The notes under the pieces: generated by a model | What the model saw: only the letters and a program-made list of their open reading frames with translations | Database searches by the model: none | Told to the model about the DNA's origin: nothing | Assembly (NCBI RefSeq): GCF_030264295.1 | Contig: NZ_CP127173.1 | Span: 5,959,501 to 6,023,500 of the forward strand | Reading direction: 5' to 3' | From: Amycolatopsis nalaikhensis | Lineage (GTDB): Bacteria; Actinomycetota; Actinomycetes; Mycobacteriales; Pseudonocardiaceae | DNA: 64,000 nucleotides | Shown: one piece after another, positions 17,500 to 26,100 of the stretch | Numbering within the stretch: the stretch's first letter is position 1 | Layout of the letters: every line of letters starts with the position of its first letter | Made by a program: the position numbers and the translations under genes

Positions 17500-18323
17500 A
17501 GGCCTTCGTCGAACTCGTCCGCGCGCCCGCGGCGCTGACCGTGCCCGGCGACGCCGTCGCCGGGGCCGCCGCCTCGGGCTGGCCCTTCGGCCGCCGCACG
17601 CTGGCCCTGACCGGTGCGTCCGTCTGCATCTACTGGGCTGGCATGGCGCTCAACGACTACGCCGACCGCCACCTCGACGCCATGGAACGGCCCGAGCGGC
17701 CGATCCCGTCGGGGCGGATCAAGCCGGGCACCGCGCTCGGCGTCGCCACCGGCCTGACCGCCGGTGGCCTGGGCATCGCGGCCGCCGCCGGGGGCAAGCG
17801 GGCGCTGCGCGTCGCCCTGCCGCTGGCCGCGACCGTGTGGGCGTACGACTTCGTGCTCAAGGAGACCCCGCTCGGCCCGGCCGCGATGGCCGCGGCCCGC
17901 ACCCTCGACGTCCTCCTCGGCGGGGGCGGGGCACGGGCGGCCGTGCCGGCGGCGCTGACCGTCGGGGCGCACACCTACGCGGTCACCCAGCTGTCGCGGT
18001 CCGAAGTGGACGGTGCGAAGCCCGCGCTGCCCGCCGCCACCCTGGCCGCGACGGCGGGAGTGCGCATCGCCGCCGGCCGCGTCGGGCCGCTGGCCTCGGC
18101 GCTGCTCGGGACGTACGCGCTGACCACCGGGCGGGCGCAGTACGACGCCGTCCGCGACCCGGCCGCGCCGAAGATCCGCCGCGCGGTCGGCGCCGGGATC
18201 CACGGCATGATCCCGCTGCAGGCCGGGCTGATCGCGCGGACCGGGGCGTGGCGCTCGGCGCTGGCCGTCGCCGCCGCGTTCCCGATCGCGCGGGCGCTGA
18301 GCCGGAAGGTGTCGCCGACATGA
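17496..18323 (+). CDS. eboC: UbiA-type prenyltransferase, EboC-like
   Basis: The 275-residue polytopic membrane protein starts at GTG 17496, overlapping the previous stop (GTGA). The UbiA substrate motif NDYADRHLD followed by RPIPSGRI is present. Its second aspartate cluster is weaker than in ubiquinone enzymes. Seven to nine hydrophobic helices are visible. The family attaches an isoprenoid chain to a polar acceptor, and in ebo clusters EboC is the membrane component. The symbol is given on synteny as well as sequence. Confidence 0.8.
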   Translation: MKAFVELVRAPAALTVPGDAVAGAAASGWPFGRRTLALTGASVCIYWAGMALNDYADRHLDAMERPERPIPSGRIKPGTALGVATGLTAGGLGIAAAAGGKRALRVALPLAATVWAYDFVLKETPLGPAAMAAARTLDVLLGGGGARAAVPAALTVGAHTYAVTQLSRSEVDGAKPALPAATLAATAGVRIAAGRVGPLASALLGTYALTTGRAQYDAVRDPAAPKIRRAVGAGIHGMIPLQAGLIARTGAWRSALAVAAAFPIARALSRKVSPT

Positions 18324-19141
18324 GGTTCGGGTACGGCACCAACGGCTTCGCCAACCACCGCCTCGGCGACGCCCTGCGCGTCCTGGCCGACCTCGGCTAC
18401 GACGGCGTCGCGCTGACGCTCGACCACCAGCACCTCGACCCGTTCGGGCCGGACCTCGCCCGCCGGGTCGCCTCGGTGGGCGCGGAGCTGGACCGGCTCG
18501 GGCTGGCCGTCGTGATCGAGACGGGGGCCCGGTTCCTGCTGGACCCGTGGCGCAAGCACTCGCCGACGTTCCTCGACCCCGACCGCGCGCGCCGGATCGA
18601 GTTCCTGACCCGGGCCGTCGAGATCGCCGCGGACCTGGGCGCGGAGGCCGTGTCGTTCTGGAGTGGCAACAAACCGGCTGAACTGTCCACTGAGGACGCG
18701 TGGGCGCACCTGGTCGACGGCTGCGCGGAGGTGCTCAAGGCTGCCGACGAACACGACGTCAAGCTCGGGTTCGAGCCCGAGCCGGGGATGCTCGTCGAGG
18801 GCCTCGACGGGTACTTCGAGCTGGCCCGGCGCCTGGGTGATCCGGAGCGGTTCGGGCTGACGCTGGACGTCGGGCACTGCCGGTGCAACGAGTCCGCGTC
18901 CGTGCCCGACTGCGTCCGGCGCGCGTTGCCGCGGCTGGTCAACGTGCAGATCGACGACATGCGCCGCGGCACGCACGAGCACCTGGAGTTCGGGCGGGGC
19001 GAGATCGACTTCCCGCCGGTGCTGGCCGCGCTGGCGCCCTACCCCGGGCTGGTCGCCGTCGAGCTGCCGCGGGACAGTCACGCGGCCCCGCGGATCGCCC
19101 GCGAATCTCTTGAATTCCTCCGGAAGGCGGTGACGGCGTGA
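18320..19141 (+). CDS. Sugar phosphate isomerase/epimerase-like TIM barrel
   Basis: The 273-residue protein starts at ATG 18320, overlapping the prenyltransferase stop (ATGA). It is an xylose-isomerase-like TIM barrel with candidate metal ligands in KLGFEPEPGML, TLDVGHCRCNE, VNVQIDDM and AVELPRDSHAA. It belongs with the AP-endonuclease-2/sugar isomerase superfamily, like EboE further down, so this operon has two such barrels. The substrate is unknown; a cyclitol or sugar phosphate made by the first gene is a reasonable guess. Confidence 0.82.
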   Translation: MRFGYGTNGFANHRLGDALRVLADLGYDGVALTLDHQHLDPFGPDLARRVASVGAELDRLGLAVVIETGARFLLDPWRKHSPTFLDPDRARRIEFLTRAVEIAADLGAEAVSFWSGNKPAELSTEDAWAHLVDGCAEVLKAADEHDVKLGFEPEPGMLVEGLDGYFELARRLGDPERFGLTLDVGHCRCNESASVPDCVRRALPRLVNVQIDDMRRGTHEHLEFGRGEIDFPPVLAALAPYPGLVAVELPRDSHAAPRIARESLEFLRKAVTA

Positions 19142-19683
19142 ACGCCTGGCTCGACGAAGCTCTGAAGAAGGTCGCCGCCGACGTGACGGCGTTGCGCACG
19201 GTGTTCCCCGCCGTCGGCCGCCGGGTCGGCCGGGGCCCGTCGGACACCCCGGGGTGGACGGTCGACGACGTCGCCCGCGTGGCGCTGCTCAAGGCGGCTC
19301 CCGGGGCCGCGGCGGAGATGCCCGACCTCTACCGCTACGGCGACGCCGCCGAGAAGCGGGCTGTCCTGCGTGGACTGTCCGTTGTAGACATTGGGGACGC
19401 CGGGCTCGACCTGGTCGCGGACGCCTTGCGCACCAATGACACCCGGCTCGTCACCGCCGCGATGGGGCAATACGCCGCCACGCACCTCGACGACGCCGCC
19501 TACCGCCACGGCGTCCTCAAGTGCGTCTTCATGGGCATCCCCCTGGCCGAAGTCGCCGGGCTCGACCGCCGGACCGACGAAGAACTGCTGCGCATGATGC
19601 GGTCCTTCGCCGCCGAGCGCACCGCCGCGGGCCGCGACGTCCCCGCCGACCTCCTCCCGCTGCTCACCGAACAGGACGCCTGA
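19138..19683 (+). CDS. eboA: EboA domain protein
   Basis: This 181-residue, largely helical protein starts at GTG 19138, overlapping the previous stop. It reads MNAWLDEALKKVAADV, then VVDIGDAGLDLVADALRTND, TAAMGQYAATHLDDAAYRHG and VLKCVFMGIPLAEVAGLDRR. This is the EboA pattern of a variable N-terminal repeat-like helical part and a conserved KC-F-GIP block. No catalytic activity is established; in cyanobacteria the ebo genes are needed to move a scytonemin precursor to the periplasm. It is the marker gene of the cluster. Confidence 0.82.
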   Translation: MNAWLDEALKKVAADVTALRTVFPAVGRRVGRGPSDTPGWTVDDVARVALLKAAPGAAAEMPDLYRYGDAAEKRAVLRGLSVVDIGDAGLDLVADALRTNDTRLVTAAMGQYAATHLDDAAYRHGVLKCVFMGIPLAEVAGLDRRTDEELLRMMRSFAAERTAAGRDVPADLLPLLTEQDA

Positions 19684-20534
19684 TGCGCATCTTCGACCCG
19701 CACATCCACATGAGCTCCCGCACCACCGACGACTACGCGGCCATGCACGCCGCCGGGGTCCGCGCGCTCGTCGAACCGGCGTTCTGGCTCGGCCAGCCCC
19801 GCACGAACGTCGGCAGCTTCACCGACTACTTCGACGCGCTCGTCGGCTGGGAGCCGTTCCGCGCGAGCCAGTTCGGCATCGCCCACCACTGCACGATCGC
19901 GCTCAACCCCAAGGAAGCCAACGACCCGCGCTGCACGCCGGTGCTCGACCTCCTCCCGCGCTACCTGGAGAAGGACGGCGTCGTCGCGGTCGGCGAGATC
20001 GGCTACGACTCGATGACCACCGAGGAGGACAAGGCGTTCGCCGCGCAGCTCGCGCTGGCGATCGACCACGACCTCCCGGCGATGGTGCACACCCCGCACC
20101 GCGACAAGGCCGTCGGCACCGAACGCAGCATCGCCGTCGTCCGCGAGTCCGGCATCGCGCCCGGGCGCGTGGTGCTCGACCACCTCAACGAGGTGACCGT
20201 CGGCATGGTCAAGGAGTCCGGCTGCTGGATGGGCTTCTCGATCTACCCGGACACCAAGATGGACGAAGAGCGGATGGTCGCGATCCTGCGCGAATACGGC
20301 ACCGAAAAGGTGCTGGTGAACTCGGCCGCGGACTGGGGCAAGAGCGACCCGCTCAAGACCCGCAAGACCGGCGACGCGATGCTGGCCGCCGGGTTCAGCG
20401 AGGACGACGTCGACCAGGTGCTGTGGCGCAACCCGGTCGAGTTCTACGGCCAGAGCGGGCGGTTGTCGCTCGACGAGGCGGCACCGGACGCCGAGTTCGT
20501 GGGCAACTCGATCCTGCGGGGTGCGCGCAAGTGA
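19683..20534 (+). CDS. eboB: TatD-family metal-dependent hydrolase, EboB-like
   Basis: This 283-residue protein starts at ATG 19683, sharing one base with the preceding stop (TGATG). It is an amidohydrolase-fold TIM barrel with the metal motif FDPHIHMSSRT, a glutamate in VAVGEIGYDS, histidines in AMVHTPHRDK and VVLDHLNE, and a late aspartate in NSAADWGKSD. TatD proteins are usually nucleases or small-ester hydrolases; in ebo clusters the substrate is unknown. It is coupled to genes on both sides. Confidence 0.82.
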   Translation: MRIFDPHIHMSSRTTDDYAAMHAAGVRALVEPAFWLGQPRTNVGSFTDYFDALVGWEPFRASQFGIAHHCTIALNPKEANDPRCTPVLDLLPRYLEKDGVVAVGEIGYDSMTTEEDKAFAAQLALAIDHDLPAMVHTPHRDKAVGTERSIAVVRESGIAPGRVVLDHLNEVTVGMVKESGCWMGFSIYPDTKMDEERMVAILREYGTEKVLVNSAADWGKSDPLKTRKTGDAMLAAGFSEDDVDQVLWRNPVEFYGQSGRLSLDEAAPDAEFVGNSILRGARK

Positions 20535-21658
20535 GGTTCCGGCACGGCGACGGCACGCTCGTGCACCTCGCCTACTGCACCAACGTGCACCAGGCCGAGG
20601 ACCTCGACGGCGTGCTCGCCCAGCTGGCCCGCTTCGGCGAACCGGTGCGGGAACGCCTGGGCGTGGCCCGGCTCGGGCTCGGCCTGTGGCTGGCGCGGCC
20701 GGTGGCGTCGGAGCTGGTCGCCGACCCGGCCGCGGTCGCCCGGCTGCGCGGCGAACTGGCCACGCGCGGCCTCGAGGTCGTCACCTTCAACGGGTTCCCG
20801 TACCAGGGGTTCCACGACCCGGTGGTGAAGCACAAGGTGTACCGGCCGGACTGGGGCACGCCCGAGCGCACGCGGTACACCCTGGACCTGGCCCGGCTGC
20901 TGGCCGAGCTGCTGCCGGACGACGCCGTGCGCGGCAGCGTCTCGACGCTCCCGCTCGGCTGGCGCACGGAGTGGCGTGACGACCGCGGGCAGCTGGAGCT
21001 GCTCGCCAAGGGGCTGGCGGCGCAGGACCGCCCGGTGCGGGTGGCGTTCGAACCCGAGCCTGGCTGCGTCATCGAAACCACCGCGCAGGCGGCGTCGCTG
21101 CTGTCCGAAGTGGACAAGGAGTGGCTCGGCGTCTGCCTGGACACCTGCCACCTCGCGGTCGGCTTCGAGGACCCGGCGGCCGCGCTCGGCCGCCTCGAAG
21201 CCGCCGGGCTCGACGTCGTCAAGGTCCAGGCGTCGGCCGCGCTGGAAGCCGCCGCTCCGAACGACCCGGCGACCCGCCGGGCGCTGGAGTCCTTTGTGGA
21301 ACCCCGGTTCCTGCACCAGAGCAACGAAGGTGCGCCGCCCGGGGCCGACGACCTCGACCTGGCACTGGCCGGGGGACTGCCCGGAGAAGCCCCGTGGCGC
21401 GTGCACTTCCACGTGCCGCTGCACGCCGACCCGGCACCGCCGCTGGCCTCGACCCGGCCGGTGCTGGCCGCGACGCTGGCCGAGCTGTTCGGCGGGTCGG
21501 CCGCGCGCACCGACCACGTCGAGGTCGAGACCTACACCTGGCAGGTGCTCCCGGACGCACCCGCCGACGACGCCGGGCTGGTCGCGGGCATCGCGGCCGA
21601 ACTCGACTGGACCCGGCGTTCCTTGATCGCACTAGGCTTGGAAGAGGTTTCCGCATGA
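20531..21658 (+). CDS. eboE: Metabolite traffic protein EboE, TIM barrel
   Basis: The 375-residue protein starts at GTG 20531, overlapping the EboB stop. It opens with HLAYCTNVHQAEDLDGV, characteristic of EboE. It carries barrel motifs TFNGFPYQGFH, VAFEPEPGCVIE, GVCLDTCHLAVGFE and a late VHFHVPLHADP with metal-binding histidines. The family has a xylose-isomerase-like fold, but no reaction has been shown. The preceding unnamed isomerase has a related EPEPG motif, so the two barrels are distant paralogs within one operon. Confidence 0.85.
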   Translation: MRFRHGDGTLVHLAYCTNVHQAEDLDGVLAQLARFGEPVRERLGVARLGLGLWLARPVASELVADPAAVARLRGELATRGLEVVTFNGFPYQGFHDPVVKHKVYRPDWGTPERTRYTLDLARLLAELLPDDAVRGSVSTLPLGWRTEWRDDRGQLELLAKGLAAQDRPVRVAFEPEPGCVIETTAQAASLLSEVDKEWLGVCLDTCHLAVGFEDPAAALGRLEAAGLDVVKVQASAALEAAAPNDPATRRALESFVEPRFLHQSNEGAPPGADDLDLALAGGLPGEAPWRVHFHVPLHADPAPPLASTRPVLAATLAELFGGSAARTDHVEVETYTWQVLPDAPADDAGLVAGIAAELDWTRRSLIALGLEEVSA

Positions 21659-23025
21659 GCTTGCTCGTCCTCGACGTCGTCGGGCTGACCCCGCGGCTGC
21701 TGCCGCACATGCCGAACCTGCGCAAGATGGCCGAGCCCGGCTTCACCGCGCAGCTCGACACCGTGTTCCCGGCGGTCACCTGCTCGGTGCAGTCGACGTT
21801 CCTCACGGGGTTGCAGCCCGCGGAACACGGCATCGTCGGCAACGGCTGGTACTTCCGCGACCTCGGCGAGATCTTCCTCTGGCGCCAGCACAACAAGCTG
21901 GTCCAGGGCGACAAGTTCTGGGACGCCGCCCGTCGCGCGCAGGCCGGGCACCGCGTGGCGAATGTCTGCTGGTGGTACGCGATGGGCGCGGACACCGACC
22001 TGACCGTGACGCCGCGGCCGATCTACCACGCCGACGGCAAGAAGTCCCCGGACGCCTACACCTACCCGCCGCAGCTGCACGACCGGCTCGTCGGCGCGCT
22101 CGGCGAGTTCCCGCTGTTCACCTATTGGGGCCCGACGGCGGCGATCACGTCGTCGAAGTGGATCATCGCTGCGGCGCAGAAGATCATGGCCGAGGACAAG
22201 CCGGACACCACGCTCGTCTATATCCCGCACCTCGACTACGACCTCCAGCGCTTCGGGCCCGACGCGCCACAGGCCGCGGCCGCCGCGCGCGAGATCGACG
22301 CCGCACTGAAGCCGCTGCTCGACCAGGCGGCCGCGGGTGGGCACACCGTCGTCGCGCTCTCGGAGTACGGCATCACCAACGCGAGCCGTCCGGTGGACAT
22401 CAACCGGGCGCTGCGCCGCGAAGGCCTGCTCAACGTGTACGTCCAGGCGGGCATGGAGTACCTCGACCCGTGGACGTCGCGGGCGTTCGCCGTCGCCGAC
22501 CACCAGGTCGCGCACGTCTACGTCGCCGACCCGGCGGACCTGCCGCGGGTGCGGGACATCGTCGCCGGACTGTCCGGAGTGGACGTCGTGCTCGACCGGG
22601 CCGCGCAGGCCGGGTTCGGGATCGACCACGAGCGGGCGGGCGAGCTGGTCGCCGTCGCCGAGCCGGACGCGTGGTTCACGTACTACTACTGGCTCAGCGA
22701 CGATCGCGCGCCGGACTTCGCCAAGACCGTCGAGATCCACCGCAAGCCCGGCTACGACCCGGCCGAGCTGTTCTTCGACCCGGACGACCCGATGGTCAAG
22801 CTGAAGGCGGCGTCCGCGCTGGCCCGCAAGAAGCTCGGCCTGCGGTATTCGATGCAGGTGGTCCCGCTGGACCCGGCCCCGGTGCGCGGCAGCCACGGCC
22901 GGCTGCCCGACGCGGCCGAGGACGGACCGGTGCTGCTCTGCTCGGACCCGGCGCTCGCCCGGGAGAAGTTCCACGCCACGGAAGTCAAGGAGCTGCTGCT
23001 CGCGGCGGCTGTCCGCACCGAGTGA
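21655..23025 (+). CDS. eboF: Type I phosphodiesterase/nucleotide pyrophosphatase, EboF-like
   Basis: This 456-residue alkaline-phosphatase-superfamily protein starts at ATG 21655, overlapping the EboE stop (ATGA). The nucleophile region is DTVFPAVTCSVQSTFLTG, followed by HGIVGNGWYF. Metal ligands sit in VYIPHLDYDLQRFGP, ALSEYGITNAS and AVADHQVAHVYV. There is no signal peptide, so it acts in the cytosol or is exported with a partner. It is the last gene of the coupled operon; palindrome A copy 2 follows 28 bases later. Confidence 0.82.
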   Translation: MSLLVLDVVGLTPRLLPHMPNLRKMAEPGFTAQLDTVFPAVTCSVQSTFLTGLQPAEHGIVGNGWYFRDLGEIFLWRQHNKLVQGDKFWDAARRAQAGHRVANVCWWYAMGADTDLTVTPRPIYHADGKKSPDAYTYPPQLHDRLVGALGEFPLFTYWGPTAAITSSKWIIAAAQKIMAEDKPDTTLVYIPHLDYDLQRFGPDAPQAAAAAREIDAALKPLLDQAAAGGHTVVALSEYGITNASRPVDINRALRREGLLNVYVQAGMEYLDPWTSRAFAVADHQVAHVYVADPADLPRVRDIVAGLSGVDVVLDRAAQAGFGIDHERAGELVAVAEPDAWFTYYYWLSDDRAPDFAKTVEIHRKPGYDPAELFFDPDDPMVKLKAASALARKKLGLRYSMQVVPLDPAPVRGSHGRLPDAAEDGPVLLCSDPALAREKFHATEVKELLLAAAVRTE

Positions 23026-23053
23026 CCCGCACTGAGGGAGGTCAGTCAGGCCC

Positions 23054-23099
23054 CTCGTGAGTGTTTAGGGCGGTTAGAACCGCCCTAAACACTCACGAG
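23054..23099. repeat. Palindrome A, copy 2 (probable operon terminator)
   Basis: This perfect inverted repeat has 22-bp arms (23054-23075 with 23078-23099) and an AG centre. It contains the whole of copy 1 (11997-12032) extended by five pairs on each side. It closes the ebo-like operon. The remaining gap to 23199 presumably carries the promoter of the ThuA-domain gene; no clear hexamers are seen. Confidence 0.85.
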
Positions 23100-23199
23100 G
23101 TTTGTTCAACGGGTGACCGCCAGCCCCGTCGGAAGGTGATCGAAACCGGCTTCGCGCCACACCGGGGCGAAGCACGCTCAAATTCAGGAAGGAACCAGC

Positions 23200-26100
23200 A
23201 TGTCTCCGTCCCCACCGAAGTGGGCGAGGCTGTTCGGCACCGCGCTCCTGGGCGCCGGCCTCCTGCTCACCGTCGACACGCCGGCCCGCGCGGACATCCC
23301 GCCCGCGGACTACCAGCAGGTCGCGCTCGCGACCGGCGCGGCCGAGCTGGGCGGCGAGGCGATGTCGCTCGCCGTGCTGCCGGACCGCTCGGTCGTGCAC
23401 ACCTCCCGCGACGGCACCGTCCGCGTCACCACCGCGGCCGGTGCGACGTCGATCGCGGGCAAGCTGAACGTCTACACCCACGACGAGGAGGGCCTCCAGG
23501 GCGTCGCCGCCGACCCCGGGTTCGCGACGAACCGGTTCGTCTGGCTGTACTACTCGCCGCGGCTGTCCACACCGGACGGTGACGCGCCGACCGACGGCAC
23601 CGAGGCGGACTTCGCGCCGTTCAAGGGCGAGCTGCACCTGTCGCGGTTCGTGCTGAAGACCGACAACACGCTCGACCTGGCCAGCGAGAAGGTCGTGCTG
23701 AAGGTCGCCAACGACCGCGGGCAGTGCTGCCACGTCGGCGGCGACATCGACTTCGACGCGGCCGGCAACCTGTACCTGACCACCGGCGACGACACGAACC
23801 CGTTCTCCTCCGACAGCTACTCCCCGATCGACGAGCGGACCACGCGCAACCCGCAGTTCGACGCGCAACGCTCGTCGGCCAACACGAACGACCTGCGCGG
23901 CAAGCTGCTGCGGATCCACCCGCAGGCCGACGGGACGTACACGATCCCGTCGGGGAACCTCTTCGCGCCGGGCACCGCGAGCACCCGGCCGGAGATCTAC
24001 GCGATGGGCTTCCGCAACCCGTTCCGGATGAGTGTCGACAAACCGACCGGCGTCGTCTACCTCGGCGACTACGGCCCGGACGCCGGCGTCACCGACCCGA
24101 ACCGCGGGCCGCAGGGGCAGGTCGAGTTCGACCGGATCACCGGGCCCGGCAACTTCGGCTGGCCGTACTGCACCGGGTCGAACACGACCACTGAGACGTA
24201 CAACCACTACACCTTCCCGAGTGGTCCCTCCGGAGCGAAGTACGACTGCGCGGGCGGCCCGACGAACACGTCGTTCCGCAACACGGGGTTGGCCAAGCTG
24301 CCGGTGCCGAAGCCCGCGTGGATCAAGTACGCGGGTGACGAAGGCTCGCCGCCGGAGTTCGGCAGCGGCTCGGAGTCGCCGATGGGCGGGCCGGTGTACC
24401 GGTACGACGCGGCGTCGACGTCCCCGGTCAAGTTCCCGCAGTCCTTGGACGGCAAGTACTTCGCGGGCGAGTACGGGCGAAAGTGGATCAAGGCGGTGAC
24501 CGTCAACGCCGACGGCAGCCGCGGCCCGATCGAGGACTTCCCGTGGACCGGCACGCAGGTGATGGACATGGCGTTCGGCCCGGACGGCGCCCTGTACGTC
24601 CTCGACTACGGCACCGGCAGCGACAACCAGGCGCTGTACCGGATCGAGTACCTGGCGGGCACGAACCGCAACCCGGTCGCGAAGGCCGCGGCCGACAAGA
24701 CATCCGGGCCGAATCCGCTGACCGTCACCTTTTCTTCGGCCGGGAGCGCCGATCCCGAGGGTGGGGCGCTGACCTACCGCTGGGACTTCGGTGACGGCTC
24801 CTCGTCGACGGCGGCGAACCCGGCCCACACCTACACCACCAACGGGACTTACTCGCCGACGCTGACGGTCTCGGATCCGGAGGGCCTGACCGGCACGGCG
24901 AGCCTCGTGGTGACGGTGGGGAACACCGCGCCCACGGTGTCGCTGAGTGCACCGATCGACGGACAGCTGTTCTCCTTCGGTGACACCGTGCCCTTCCAGG
25001 TGACGGGCAGCGATCCGGAAGACGGCGCGCTGGACTGCTCGAAGGTCAAGGTCACGTACTTCCTGGGCCACGACAGCCACGAGCACCAGATCACCCAGCA
25101 GACGGGGTGTTCCGGCTCGATCGCGGTCCCGGTCGACGGCGAGCACGACGCCGCGGCGAACATCTACGGCGTCTTCGACGCGCAGTACACCGACAAGGGC
25201 GGGCTGACCTCGCACAGCGTCCGGAAGCTGCAGCCGCGGCACCGGCAGGCGGAGCACTTCGCGGCGCAGTCCGGCATCCAGCTGGCCGACCACGGCGCGG
25301 CGGAAGGCGGCCGGACCGTCGGCTACACCGATGACGGCGACTGGATCTCCTTCACGCCGTATGCGCTGGGCAACGCGACGTCGATCACCGCGCGCGTCTC
25401 CTCGGGTGGCCCGGGCGGGACCCTGGAGGTGCGAGCGGGCTCGCCGACCGGCACCCTGCTGGGCTCGGCGGCCGTGGCCAACACCGGGAACTGGGACACG
25501 TTCGCGGACGTGACGGCGAACCTGGCGAACCGGCCGTCCGGGACGACGTCGCTGTACCTGGTGTTCAAGGGCGTCACCGGGCAGGGCAACCTGTTCGACC
25601 TCGACGCGTTCACGTTCACGACCACCACGTCGTCGGCGGTCGAGGGCGAGTCGTTCACGTCGGGTTCCGGGGTGCAGGTCGCCCCGCACGCCGCGGCGAG
25701 CGGCGGCAACACCCTCGGCTACATCGAGAACGGCGACTGGGCCGGGTACGCGTCGGTGAGCACGGCGGGCGCGCGGTCGTTCACGGCGCGGGTGTCGTCG
25801 GCGGGCGCGGGCGGGACGATCGAGATCCGCTCGGGTTCGGCGACCGGGACGTTGCTCGGCTCGGTGGCGGTGCCGTCGACCGGCGGCTGGGAGACGTTCC
25901 AGAACGTGACGACGTCGGTGTCGAGCGGGTCCGGGCCGTTGTTCCTGGTGTTCCGCGGCGGTTCCGGTTCCCTGTTCGACGTCGATTCCTTTACGCTGAG
26001 CGGTATGCCGACCCAGGTGGACCCGACGTACGACGTGCTGGTGTTCTCCAAGACGGCGGGCTTCCGCCACGACTCGATCCCGGCGGGCATCCAGGCGCTG

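Noticed and set aside
14223..23025. A classical secondary-metabolite (PKS/NRPS/terpene) cluster
   Set aside because: The prenyltransferase and isomerases belong to the ebo-type operon; no synthase, carrier protein or terpene cyclase is visible anywhere in the window.
23074..26070. 998-residue open frame antisense to the ThuA-domain gene
   Set aside because: It is a GC-driven shadow frame with no recognisable domain; the opposite strand encodes a complete multidomain protein.
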